Shown here piece after piece: positions 8,170-16,133 of a stretch of DNA of 64,000 nt. Positions within the stretch are counted from its first letter, which is position 1. Each line of letters opens with the position of its first letter. The DNA comes from Hymenobacter citatus. GTDB taxonomy: Bacteria > Bacteroidota > Bacteroidia > Cytophagales > Hymenobacteraceae. The DNA is taken from the NCBI RefSeq assembly GCF_014333615.1, contig NZ_JACSCY010000012.1:1-64000 (forward strand), read 5' to 3'. Below the pieces are notes generated by a model. That model ran no database searches. It had not been told where the DNA came from and saw only the letters and a program-made list of their open reading frames with translations. Both the position numbers and the translations under genes were made by a program.

Positions 8170-9189
8170 ATGCCTCAGCTTGCTACACCCGCCACACTGC
8201 CCGATCTGTTTTCTGCGTTCAACCAACTCACGGTGCTGATTGTGGGCGATGTGATGGTGGATGCCTATGTGTGGGGGAAGGCCAGCCGCCTGTCGCCGGA
8301 AGCACCGGTGCCAGTGGTGAATGTGGTGCGTACCGAGCAGCGCCTGGGTGGTGCCGCCAACGTGGCCCTGAACGTGCAGGCCCTGGGCGCTACCCCGCTG
8401 CTATGTGCTGTGGTAGGTGAGGACCAAGGGGGCGACCAGCTGCTCACATTGTTGCAGGAGCGCAAACTATCGGCCGAAGGTATTGTGCGCAGTGCCCACC
8501 GCCCTACCACCGTGAAGCAGCGTGTGCTGGCCGGCGGGCAGCAGCTGCTCCGCCTCGATGCAGAGGTAGAGCACGACCTCAACGAAGTAGAAAATACCAG
8601 CCTGCATGCCCGCTACGAACAGCTGCTGGCCCGCGCCGATGTGGTCGTATTTGAGGATTACGACAAAGGCGTGCTGAATGCAGCAACCATTCAGCGTTTC
8701 ATCCAACTGGCGCGTGCGCGGCAAGTGCCTACGGTAGTCGACCCGAAGAAGAAAAACTTTCTGGCCTACCAGCACTGCACGCTGTTCAAGCCTAATCTAA
8801 AAGAGTTGCGCGAAGGCCTGAAGCTGGAATTTGGTGATACCGATGCTGACCGACCATACTTTGAAGCGGCTGTAGCTCGGCTGCGGCAGGAGCTACAACC
8901 CGATAACGTGCTTGTGACACTCTCGGAGCGCGGGGTATTTATTGAAGATGCACAGCAGCAGCAAACATACATTCCGGCCCATATACGCGCCATTTCCGAC
9001 GTTTCCGGGGCCGGCGATACGGTTATTAGCATTGCAGCTTTGTGCGTGGCGTTGGGGGTAGGGGCTCCGGCCACCGCCGCCCTGGCCAACTTGGGTGGCG
9101 GACTGGTGTGTGAGCAGGTAGGTGTAGTACCCATTGCCAAGCAGCAACTGCTGACGGAAGCACAAACCGTAGGTCTGGACCTGGGTTAA
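8170..9189 (+). CDS. rfaE1: D-glycero-beta-D-manno-heptose-7-phosphate kinase (RfaE1/HldA type)
   Basis: 339-residue PfkB/ribokinase-family kinase equal to the N-terminal half of E. coli HldE. It adds the 1-phosphate in ADP-heptose synthesis for lipopolysaccharide core. Seen: GDVMVDAYVWGKASRLSPEAP (residues about 26-46), the substrate-binding GGAANVALN, KQRVLAGGQQLLRLD, VFEDYDKGVL and DPKKKNF, and the C-terminal anion-hole/catalytic SGAGDTVIS. The nucleotidyltransferase half is missing, so a separate RfaE2 would be expected elsewhere. The gene is preceded by palindrome A2 and followed by 186 bp without genes. Confidence 0.9.
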   Translation: MPQLATPATLPDLFSAFNQLTVLIVGDVMVDAYVWGKASRLSPEAPVPVVNVVRTEQRLGGAANVALNVQALGATPLLCAVVGEDQGGDQLLTLLQERKLSAEGIVRSAHRPTTVKQRVLAGGQQLLRLDAEVEHDLNEVENTSLHARYEQLLARADVVVFEDYDKGVLNAATIQRFIQLARARQVPTVVDPKKKNFLAYQHCTLFKPNLKELREGLKLEFGDTDADRPYFEAAVARLRQELQPDNVLVTLSERGVFIEDAQQQQTYIPAHIRAISDVSGAGDTVISIAALCVALGVGAPATAALANLGGGLVCEQVGVVPIAKQQLLTEAQTVGLDLG

Positions 9190-9375
9190 ACTGAGCGAAG
9201 CCGCCGCTGCACAGAGTGACCGATGCGTATACATCGAGATGTCTCACGCGAACTTAATTGTCACGGTATACCCTACTATTTCGAGGGGCATCAATCTAAC
9301 CGCTTTGTAATTACGTACATAAATTAGTTATAATCCATTAAAAAATTGGATTTAATTTATGGTGCGTAATCACTA
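9190..9375. other. AT-rich spacer upstream of the OmpA-family gene
   Basis: No gene seen. The second half (9300-9375) is clearly more AT-rich than its surroundings (ATTAGTTATAATCC, TTAAAAAATTGG) and probably carries the promoter for the following gene. A short inverted repeat CGATG-CGTATA-CATCG lies at about 9222-9237. Confidence 0.4.
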
Positions 9376-10725
9376 ATGCGATTTCTTATGGTTGATGGAC
9401 AAAATTTTTCGGATGAAATCAGACATTTCCTTGGAAGCCATGAGGTGCTGCTCAATACAACTACTAGCTCAACAGGTACTAAAGCAGCAATTACTCGAAT
9501 TACCGAGCTAATAGTAGCCAAGCTGACCGAAGTAGCTCGGCAGGTAGGTGGACAAGAAATAATCTGGAAGGCAATCCGCCAAACGCCTGCTTCCCAAGTG
9601 CTTAAGCAGCCATCTGCTTTGCATGAACCGGCGACTATTCAACAAGGCAACGAGTTAATGAAATCGTTGTTAGAGGACCGCTACCACGGCACGATGCACA
9701 GTATCGCGACTGATACGGGTGCCGATGCCGGTGAGGTAAGCCAGTTGGTTGGGCAAGCAACTCTTGTGGCAACTGCGCTTCTGGGCCAAAAAGCTGCTGC
9801 TAACCAATGGGATGCTGAAGCGCTCAGTCAATGGTTGCAAGGGCAGGGTAACGGGCAGGTGCAAGCCCAGCGTGTGCGCCCGGCTTTGCCACCGTTACCC
9901 GCCTTCACTGCCGTGCCCCGCGAGCCGGTTGCTGCCCGTGGTGGCGGTAACGGCCGCTGGGGATGGATTGCATTGATGGTCGCCATTGCCATTGCGAGCT
10001 TCGTGCTGGGCCGCCAAACGGCGCCTACTATTAACTACCAACTGCCCGACAATGCCTTGGCCAGTAATGCACTATCGGCTCGGGACCGGTTTTCCCTACC
10101 CACTGCCGCCTCCGATAACCGCACCACCTGGGACGCCGCCAACCCCATCAACGTGGTGACCAACGAAAACTTCCAGGCCGCTGGGGGCTACCCCACGGTC
10201 ATCGCCACCAATACTACCCCTAACAGTGGCGGCGGCTACGTGTACGGCAACGCTGGGGTGCCGGTGGTGCTGAAACTGAGCGGCGGCTTGCAGCAGATTA
10301 TCGGCTCCAATTCCACCGAAAGTCGCCTATACCAATTTCTGGCCGACCCCATGATGGATGTGGACACGCTGAACCCGTTGAAAGGCTGGATTGGCTTCGA
10401 CCGCATCTATTTTGAGTCCAGCAAGGCCACGCTCACCAACGAGTCGATGTGGCAGCTTTCCAACGTAGCCAGCATCCTGAAGACCTTTCCCAAGGCCGAA
10501 GTGCGGATTGGCGGTTACACTGATAGCTCAGGCGACCCACTGCTCAACCTGCGCCTGAGCCGCGACCGGGCGCAAGCCGCCCGCACTACCCTCATCAGCA
10601 TGGGCGTCGACCCAAACAACGTGGAAGCCATCGGCTACGGCGCCCTGGACAACATTGCCAGCAACGACACGCCCGATGGCCGCTCACTCAACCGCCGGGT
10701 AAGCATTCGAGTGTTGGAGAAATAA
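9376..10725 (+). CDS. OmpA-family protein with N-terminal DUF937-like region
   Basis: 449 residues. Residues about 1-160 look like a DUF937-type helical domain; a single membrane segment (WGWIALMVAIAIASFVLG) lies near residues 193-212; a low-complexity linker follows; and the C-terminal 115 residues form an OmpA/MotB peptidoglycan-binding domain (IYFESSKATLTNESMWQL, then IGGYTDSSGDPLLNLRLSRDRA and LNRRVSIRV). This suggests an inner-membrane-anchored protein with a periplasmic peptidoglycan-binding head. A second ATG at 9391 is possible. A strong bidirectional terminator follows. The role is inferred from domains only. Confidence 0.85.
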   Translation: MRFLMVDGQNFSDEIRHFLGSHEVLLNTTTSSTGTKAAITRITELIVAKLTEVARQVGGQEIIWKAIRQTPASQVLKQPSALHEPATIQQGNELMKSLLEDRYHGTMHSIATDTGADAGEVSQLVGQATLVATALLGQKAAANQWDAEALSQWLQGQGNGQVQAQRVRPALPPLPAFTAVPREPVAARGGGNGRWGWIALMVAIAIASFVLGRQTAPTINYQLPDNALASNALSARDRFSLPTAASDNRTTWDAANPINVVTNENFQAAGGYPTVIATNTTPNSGGGYVYGNAGVPVVLKLSGGLQQIIGSNSTESRLYQFLADPMMDVDTLNPLKGWIGFDRIYFESSKATLTNESMWQLSNVASILKTFPKAEVRIGGYTDSSGDPLLNLRLSRDRAQAARTTLISMGVDPNNVEAIGYGALDNIASNDTPDGRSLNRRVSIRVLEK

Positions 10726-10742
10726 GATGATACTATGTAATG

Positions 10743-10779
10743 CAAAGGCCCGCCGGAACATGCTTCCGGCGGGCCTTTG
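10743..10779. terminator. Bidirectional terminator between the OmpA-family gene and hemE
   Basis: Perfect 16-bp stem (CAAAGGCCCGCCGGAA and its inverse) with a 5-base loop CATGC, between converging genes. T-runs are short on both sides. Confidence 0.85.
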
Positions 10780-10798
10780 GCCTAGGCAGGGTAGGGGA

Positions 10799-11833
10799 TT
10801 ATGCCCTTAGGGTAGTGCTAAATTCCTTCACGGTTTCGATGAATACGCGCACGTTGTCGGGGTTGGTGTCGGGATAGACGCCGTGGCCCAGGTTGGCAAT
10901 GTGGCGGTGGGGGCCAAAGCGGCGCAACATCTCGATGGTAGCCTCGCGCACTTGCGCCGGCGAGCCGTAGAGGGCGCAGGGGTCGAGGTTGCCTTGTAGG
11001 GTTTTGTCGCCTACGAGTGGGCGCACGGTGCGCGGGTCCTCATTCCAGTCGAGGCCAATGGTGCGGCAGGGTAGCTCGGCAAAATCGGCGGTAGCGAAGT
11101 AGGCGCCCTTGGCGAATACCGTTACGGGTACATCGGGAATAGCCTGGCAGATTTCGCGGATGTAGCGCGTGCTGAACTCGCGGTAATGGTCGGGCGGCAG
11201 GATGCCGGCCCACGAGTCGAACACCTGAATCAGGTTGGCGCCGGCTGCCACCTGGGCTTGCAGGTAGGCAATGGTCGTAGCCGTGATTTTGCGCAGCAAC
11301 TCATGCGCCAGCTCGGGGTCGGCATAAAGCAGGCGCCGGGCTTTGGAGAAGGTTTTAGAGCCGTGTCCCTCCACCATATACGCCAAGATAGTCCAGGGCG
11401 CGCCGGCAAAACCGATCAGCGGTACGCGGCCATTCAGCGCTGTTTTGGTGACGCGAATGGCCTCCAGCACGTAGCCCAGGTGCTCCTCGGGGTCGGCCAC
11501 GCGCAAGCGGGCCACATCTTGCGCCGACTTCACTGTATCGGGGAATAGTGGCCCGCGGGCCTCTACCATCTCATAGGGTAGGCCCATGGCCTCGGGCACC
11601 ACCAGAATATCAGAGAAAATAATAGCCGCATCTACGTCCAGCGCATCTACGGGCTGAATGGTGACTTCGGCCGCCAGCTCGGGGGTTTCTACCAGCTCTT
11701 TGAAGCCGCTGAGGCGGCCCCGCAACTCGCGGTATTGGGGGAGAATACGGCCCGCCTGGCGCATCAGCCACACAGGAGTACGTTCGGTTTCTTCGCCGCG
11801 GGCGGCACGCAACAGCAAATCATTCTTGAGCAT
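10799..11833 (-). CDS. hemE: Uroporphyrinogen decarboxylase
   Basis: 344 residues from this start, the usual length. Decarboxylates the four acetate side chains of uroporphyrinogen III to give coproporphyrinogen III in haem synthesis. Seen: [19 protein letters not shown] near residues 18-36 with the substrate-contact arginines, [17 protein letters not shown] with the catalytic aspartate, [31 protein letters not shown], and the C-terminal [17 protein letters not shown] longer open frame to 11968 runs into a palindromic repeat and is rejected, because a -7 box lies four bases before the 11833 start. The other haem genes are not in this window. Confidence 0.97.
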   Translation of the reverse strand: MLKNDLLLRAARGEETERTPVWLMRQAGRILPQYRELRGRLSGFKELVETPELAAEVTIQPVDALDVDAAIIFSDILVVPEAMGLPYEMVEARGPLFPDTVKSAQDVARLRVADPEEHLGYVLEAIRVTKTALNGRVPLIGFAGAPWTILAYMVEGHGSKTFSKARRLLYADPELAHELLRKITATTIAYLQAQVAAGANLIQVFDSWAGILPPDHYREFSTRYIREICQAIPDVPVTVFAKGAYFATADFAELPCRTIGLDWNEDPRTVRPLVGDKTLQGNLDPCALYGSPAQVREATIEMLRRFGPHRHIANLGHGVYPDTNPDNVRVFIETVKEFSTTLRA

Positions 11834-11837
11834 GCCG

Positions 11838-11845
11838 CAAAGGTA
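11838..11845 (-). promoter_or_regulatory. -7 box for hemE
   Basis: TACCTTTG on the minus strand, separated by only CGGC from the ATG. Expected transcription start coincides with the start codon, so the message should be leaderless. Confidence 0.6.
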
Positions 11846-11850
11846 GAGGG

Positions 11851-12033
11851 GAAATGGTGAAATTGTGAGGTTGTGAAATAGTGAGTTTGTGAAAACGCGC
11901 CTGTCATCCTGAGCGCAGCGAAGGACCTTATGCCCACAGAACGATTGATGTACCAACGACCCGTTCACACGTGAGAAGGTCCTTCGCGCTGCTCAGGATG
12001 ACAGGCGCGTTTTCACAAACTCATTCACCTATG
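11851..12033. repeat. Family A palindrome A3 with period-8 shoulder
   Basis: Core 11892-12011: arms AAAACGCGCCTGTCATCC and its inverse, continuing into GAAGGACCTT. The left shoulder 11852-11895 is a degenerate 8-bp repeat (GGTGAAAT TGTGAGGT TGTGAAAT AGTGAGTT). The loop contains GAACGA ... CAACGACCCGTTC, as in other family A copies. It lies between the hemE start and the marC stop. Confidence 0.88.
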
Positions 12034-12040
12034 CACCCAT

Positions 12041-12667
12041 TTACCCCTTCATAAACAACGCCCGAATAGCCGTGGCAATAAAGCTGACGCCAATGCTGAG
12101 CGTGAGAAAGCCCATTACGCGGGCCATAGCCGTCATGCCGGCGCGGCCCATTACGCGGGTGAGGCGCAGGCTGCTCACCAGAATCAGGAAGCTGGCACAG
12201 GCTACCAGCACGAAGCCTACCAGGGTAAGCGCAACGCCAGAATACGACAAGCGGCTGGTAAACAGGCCGATGCACACGGCAATAGAGCCCGGTCCCGAGA
12301 GCATGGGCATAGCCAGCGGCGTAAAGGAAATATCGTCTTTCTGCTTGCTGTCTTCCACCGTGGCGTCCGATACCTTCGATTTGTTGGCGCCGGGTGTGAG
12401 TAGGTCGAAGGCTGAGCGCATCAGCAGAATGCCACCCGCGATGCGCAAATGGTAGATATTGATACCGAAGAAATTGAGCACATACTGACCGGCAAAAAAC
12501 GACACCGCCATGATGCACACCATGTATATACACGCCCGCAACGCCGTGCGGCTGCGCTCGGGGGCCGTATCGTTTTCGGTCAGAGTCAGGAAAACCGGCA
12601 TGGCCCCAAACGGATTCACCACGGAAAACAAGGTGGTGAACGTGGCAATCAGAATATTTATGTCCAT
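12041..12667 (-). CDS. MarC family integral membrane protein
   Basis: 208 residues with six hydrophobic segments. Belongs to the MarC/UPF0056 family, whose transport role is not established (the old link to antibiotic resistance did not hold). Typical features: FSVVNPFGAMPVFLTLT in the first helix, AGGILLMRSAFDLL, TPLAMPMLSGPGSIAVCIGL and a C-terminal ARVMGFLTLSIGVSFIATAI. The start at 12667 gives the normal MDINILIATF; upstream in-frame ATGs lie beyond the promoter. The gene is divergent from the next one and ends in front of palindrome A3. Confidence 0.92.
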   Translation of the reverse strand: MDINILIATFTTLFSVVNPFGAMPVFLTLTENDTAPERSRTALRACIYMVCIMAVSFFAGQYVLNFFGINIYHLRIAGGILLMRSAFDLLTPGANKSKVSDATVEDSKQKDDISFTPLAMPMLSGPGSIAVCIGLFTSRLSYSGVALTLVGFVLVACASFLILVSSLRLTRVMGRAGMTAMARVMGFLTLSIGVSFIATAIRALFMKG

Positions 12668-12693
12668 AGGCGGTGAGGGAGAAGCCCCGCGGG

Positions 12694-12701
12694 CAAAGGT
12701 A
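12694..12701 (-). promoter_or_regulatory. Promoter of marC
   Basis: Minus-strand TACCTTTG with a TTTTTG 18 bases upstream, a good match to the Bacteroidetes -33/-7 arrangement. The leader to the ATG at 12667 is about 20 nt. Confidence 0.6.
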
Positions 12702-12796
12702 CATGCTACCGGGACGGCGCAAAAATGCAAAATCGTATGTTTGTCGGGCTACCCTTGCTGTTGAGGCTGAACGAAACCGGCTGGCAGCCGTAGCTA

Positions 12797-13969
12797 TTGG
12801 CATCTCCCTCCCTCAACGTTGTACAATTGCTCGACTTCGACGCCCCTTGGTGGTTACTGGCAGGCCAGCTGCTGACGCTTTTGTTGGCCGCTTTCACTCT
12901 TATTGCCACAGCGGTGCCCATCCTGCGGGCGCAGGACTGGTGGATTCGGATTTTTGATTTTCCGCGTCTGCAAATTGTGGTAGGTGCCTTGCTGGCGGCG
13001 GCCGGCCTACTGTTGCTGCCCGATTTACGCTGGCGTCTTGCCTTGGGGGTAGCGCTGGGCATGTGCATTGTGTATCAGCTGGTGCGCATCTTGCCCTATA
13101 CGCCCCTGCGGCCCAAGCAAGTGGCAGATAGCGACCCGGAAGGACTCGCCAACAAAGACCGCCAGATTACGGTGATGGTGACCAACGTGCTGATGACCAA
13201 CCGCAATGCCGAAGCTTGCCTGCGGGCTATCCGCGACTGTGGGCCCGATGTGCTACTGGCCGTCGAAACGGACCAATGGTGGCTGGACCAGCTGCGCGTG
13301 CTGGAAAAAGACTACCCTTACACGGCATACGAGCCCCTACCCAATACGTACGGCCTGCTACTTTTTTCGCGGCTGGAGCTGCGCGATGCCCACATTCGCT
13401 ATCTTGTGGATGATGAGGTGCCCTCGTTTCATGCGCAGGTGATGCTGAAATCGGGTGAGGAAGTGTGCTTGCACTGCCTGCACCCCAAGCCACCAGCGCC
13501 CGCCGAGGCCGAAACCAGCACCCGCCGCGACGCAGAGCTGCTGCTAATTGGACGCGAGATAGAGAATAAGGACCAGCCAACGATTGTGGCCGGCGACCTG
13601 AACGACGTAGCGTGGTCGCACACTTCCGAGCTGTTTCGCCGTATCAGCGGCCTGCTCGACCCGCGTATTGGCCGGGGGCTGATGCCTACCTTCCACGCCG
13701 ACTATTCTCTGCTGCGCTGGCCGCTGGACCATATCTTCCACTCGCCCCACTTCAAAGTGGTGCAGATGCACCGGCTGGAATACATTGGTTCCGACCACTT
13801 CCCGATCTGCATCACCCTTAGCTACGAGCCCGAGGATGAAGCCGAACAGGAAGCTGAAGCCGCCAAGCCCGACGCCGAAGACCACGAGGAGGCCGAAGAA
13901 AAAATTGCCGCTGGCTTTGCTGAGGAGGCTGAAGAGGAGCGCGAAGAAGCGCAGGAAAAGCAAGCGTGA
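12797..13969 (+). CDS. Endonuclease/exonuclease/phosphatase family protein with N-terminal membrane helices
   Basis: 390 residues from a TTG start; no ATG or GTG is available upstream of the first helix. Three hydrophobic segments (residues about 17-40, 52-72, 78-95) precede an EEP-fold domain: VTNVLMTN, LLAVETDQWW with the metal-binding glutamate, the catalytic GDLNDVAW, and GSDHFPI. This arrangement is found in YafD-like and other membrane-anchored EEP proteins; the substrate (nucleic acid, phosphoinositide or other phosphodiester) cannot be told. The last 45 residues are a very acidic EA-rich tail (EEAEEEREEAQEKQ). A family A palindrome begins 14 bp after the stop. Confidence 0.85.
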   Translation: MASPSLNVVQLLDFDAPWWLLAGQLLTLLLAAFTLIATAVPILRAQDWWIRIFDFPRLQIVVGALLAAAGLLLLPDLRWRLALGVALGMCIVYQLVRILPYTPLRPKQVADSDPEGLANKDRQITVMVTNVLMTNRNAEACLRAIRDCGPDVLLAVETDQWWLDQLRVLEKDYPYTAYEPLPNTYGLLLFSRLELRDAHIRYLVDDEVPSFHAQVMLKSGEEVCLHCLHPKPPAPAEAETSTRRDAELLLIGREIENKDQPTIVAGDLNDVAWSHTSELFRRISGLLDPRIGRGLMPTFHADYSLLRWPLDHIFHSPHFKVVQMHRLEYIGSDHFPICITLSYEPEDEAEQEAEAAKPDAEDHEEAEEKIAAGFAEEAEEEREEAQEKQA

Positions 13970-13983
13970 GGTAGTAATAAACC

Positions 13984-14093
13984 CCTCTGTCATCCTGAGC
14001 GCAGCGAAGGACCTTCTCACACTAGAACAGCGGACGCAACAACGACTCGTCCACGCGTGAGAAGGTCCTTCGCTGTGCTCAGGATGACAGAGG
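13984..14093. repeat. Family A palindrome A4
   Basis: Arms CCTCTGTCATCCTGAGC and its inverse, with GAAGGACCTTCTCAC inside. The loop contains GAACAG ... CAACGACTCGTCC. It lies between the convergent EEP gene and FAD monooxygenase gene. Confidence 0.9.
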
Positions 14094-14116
14094 ATTTCTG
14101 CCAAATCCTTCACCAC

Positions 14117-15265
14117 TCAATACCCTTCTTCAAACAGAAAAGCCATTTGCTGTTGATTGATGCTGGCCGGCACGTACCGCATAACGGTATTGCGCAAGCG
14201 AACGAGGGTAGGGTTTTCCAGCTGCGCTACCCTGCCTAAGTGCCACGACAGCTGTACGATGCGGGTGGTGCGGGCGTGGCGCCGGGCCTCAAACGTTTGG
14301 AATGCTTCGCGTATATCGGCTTGGTTGGCCAGGCAATTGGCCAGGATGGCGGCGTCCTCCACGGCTTGGCCGGCGCCCTGGCCCAGGTTGGGGGTAGTGG
14401 CGTGGGCCGCGTCGCCAAGCAGCAGCACCGGGCCGTGGGCAAAATGCGGAATGGGCTTCAGGTCGATGATGTCGTTCCAGAGCAACTGGTCGTCGCGGGT
14501 GAGGGCCAGGAGCTGCGGCACGGGCGCGTGAAAATCGGCGAAATGCCGCCGCAAATCGGCCACCCGAAAATGCTGAAAATGCGGATTGCGCGGCTGCGCG
14601 CTGTTGATGCACGCAAACCAGTACGTTTGCCCGTGGGCCAGCGGCACGTAGCCAAAGCGGCCAGTGCGCCCCCAGGTTTCGTAGGCGTGGCCGGTGGGTA
14701 GGCCAAGGGTCGACGCATCGACCACAGCCCGCCAGCAAGTGTAGCCTGCGTAGCGCGGCTCGGTGCCCGGCAGTATTTGCCGCCGCACCCTGGATCGTAT
14801 ACCGTCGGCGCCCAGCAGGGCGTGACCCACAGCCTCGCTGCCATTGGCAAAATGGGCGCGCACCTCGCCGGTAGCCAGCACCTCAAACCGCTCGAAGGGG
14901 CAGGCCAGCGTGAGGCAGTGGCTGGGCAGTTGGCGCAGCAACGCCTGCTGCAGGGCCGCCCGGTGAATGCCCAGGTTCTCGAAGCCCAGCCGGTGGCTGA
15001 ACGGGCGCGTATCGGTGTGGTTGAGCTGCCTACCCTGCTGGTCTACCAGGTGCAGCTCGGTGATGGGGCTACCGGCGGCGCGCACCGCTTCGTGCAGGCC
15101 CAGGTCGTGGAGGGCACGCATGGCATTCAGGCCCAACACCACGCCCGCGCCTACCTCGCGCAACATAGGCGCTGCCTCGTATACCTGTACCGTATGGCCC
15201 TGCCGCCGTAGGGCTATGGCGGCAGTTAATCCTCCAATACCCGCTCCAATGATAAGAAAATGCAT
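14117..15265 (-). CDS. FAD-dependent monooxygenase
   Basis: 382 residues, group A flavoprotein hydroxylase (salicylate hydroxylase / zeaxanthin epoxidase type). Seen: the dinucleotide-binding GAGIGGLTAAIALRRQG near the N-terminus, the GADGIRSRVR (DG) motif in the middle, and GDAAHATTPNLGQGAGQA with the FAD-ribityl GD motif near residue 285. It should hydroxylate an aromatic or isoprenoid substrate using NAD(P)H and oxygen; the substrate is unknown. The open frame extends to 15373 only because the family B palindrome upstream lacks stops; MHFLIIGAG at 15265 is the natural start. Confidence 0.88.
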   Translation of the reverse strand: MHFLIIGAGIGGLTAAIALRRQGHTVQVYEAAPMLREVGAGVVLGLNAMRALHDLGLHEAVRAAGSPITELHLVDQQGRQLNHTDTRPFSHRLGFENLGIHRAALQQALLRQLPSHCLTLACPFERFEVLATGEVRAHFANGSEAVGHALLGADGIRSRVRRQILPGTEPRYAGYTCWRAVVDASTLGLPTGHAYETWGRTGRFGYVPLAHGQTYWFACINSAQPRNPHFQHFRVADLRRHFADFHAPVPQLLALTRDDQLLWNDIIDLKPIPHFAHGPVLLLGDAAHATTPNLGQGAGQAVEDAAILANCLANQADIREAFQTFEARRHARTTRIVQLSWHLGRVAQLENPTLVRLRNTVMRYVPASINQQQMAFLFEEGY

Positions 15266-15342
15266 ACGGCAGTATAGCGTTTCTACAATGAACGGGGTAT
15301 GAACAAGCAGGTTGAGGCTGGAAGGAAGAGTAGGGAAATAAG

Positions 15343-15447
15343 TAAGCCCGTCATGCTGCGCTTGCCGAAGCATCCCGCGTGCTGACGACAGATAGTATCT
15401 ACCATCAGCACGCGAGATGCTTCGACAAGCGCAGCATGACGGGCTTA
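15343..15447. repeat. Family B palindrome B1
   Basis: Arms TAAGCCCGTCATGCTGCGCT and its inverse, then a GAAGCATC ... CGCGTGCTGA inner stem. Related to family A in plan but with a different outer sequence. It lies between the monooxygenase and the Glu-DH subunit 3 gene, ending 20 bp before the latter's stop. Confidence 0.88.
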
Positions 15448-15467
15448 TTTCTACTAAGAAAGCTACC

Positions 15468-16106
15468 CTACACCTTCACGTTTTCCATGCCGTATTGCTT
15501 CAGCACGTCTTCGGGCACGCCGGTCCAGCGGTTGGGCGTGTTGCCGGCGTAGCCGATGTCCTCAATGCCTATCTTGCTGGTAAAGAAGCCTGTAGCCGTG
15601 AGGTCGCGCATGCGGTTGAAGAACGCGACGCCGGATGCCATTTCTGGCTTGGCTTTCTGGGGGTAGGCAATGGCCGTTACCATCTCCAGCTGCTGCTGCT
15701 GGCTGCAATCCACAAAGGGCTTGCCGTAGCGGGTGTTGCATTGGATATCCAACCAGCGCAGCCCGCCGCGCATGGGCACCTGGTGGCTGGGAATGTCCTT
15801 CACAATGAACTCAATGAAGGCCGGCACGCCCGCATCGGAAGCACTACCCGACTTCTCATCTTTTGGAATGATAATGTCGCCCAGCACCGTGATGGTGGCC
15901 ATTTCGTGCTTGGTGAAGAAGGTCTCTTCGTGCAGTTTTTTATCGCGCTCTATTTCAAAGGCTTCCCGGCCGGCAGTTTCCTCGGGGGTAGCCTGTTTGG
16001 CGGTCGGAACCTGCTTATTCTCCGTGTCGCTTTTGCAGCTATCCAGCAGCAGCCCGGTAGAAAGGGCCGTGAGGCCGATAGCTTTTAACGAATCCCGTCT
16101 TTTCAT
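15468..16106 (-). CDS. Gluconate 2-dehydrogenase subunit 3 family lipoprotein
   Basis: 212 residues. The N-terminus MKRRDSLKAIGLTALSTG has a twin-arginine-like motif followed by a lipobox (LLLDSC), so it is probably exported and lipid anchored. The rest matches the subunit 3 family: FFTKHEMATITVLGDIIIPKD, SASDAGVPAFIEFI, and a C-terminal GFFTSKIGIEDIGYAGN. In known complexes this small subunit helps export and stabilise the flavoprotein partner. Here the partner is the GMC oxidoreductase 27 bp upstream in the same operon. No cytochrome c subunit gene is adjacent. Confidence 0.88.
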   Translation of the reverse strand: MKRRDSLKAIGLTALSTGLLLDSCKSDTENKQVPTAKQATPEETAGREAFEIERDKKLHEETFFTKHEMATITVLGDIIIPKDEKSGSASDAGVPAFIEFIVKDIPSHQVPMRGGLRWLDIQCNTRYGKPFVDCSQQQQLEMVTAIAYPQKAKPEMASGVAFFNRMRDLTATGFFTSKIGIEDIGYAGNTPNRWTGVPEDVLKQYGMENVKV

Positions 16107-16133
16107 CTGAATCTGACTAAAAAATGAGGCTGG

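Noticed and set aside
15265..15373. N-terminal extension MLRQAQHDGL of the monooxygenase
   Set aside because: Translation of a family B palindrome; such strings recur wherever the repeats occur and are not protein.
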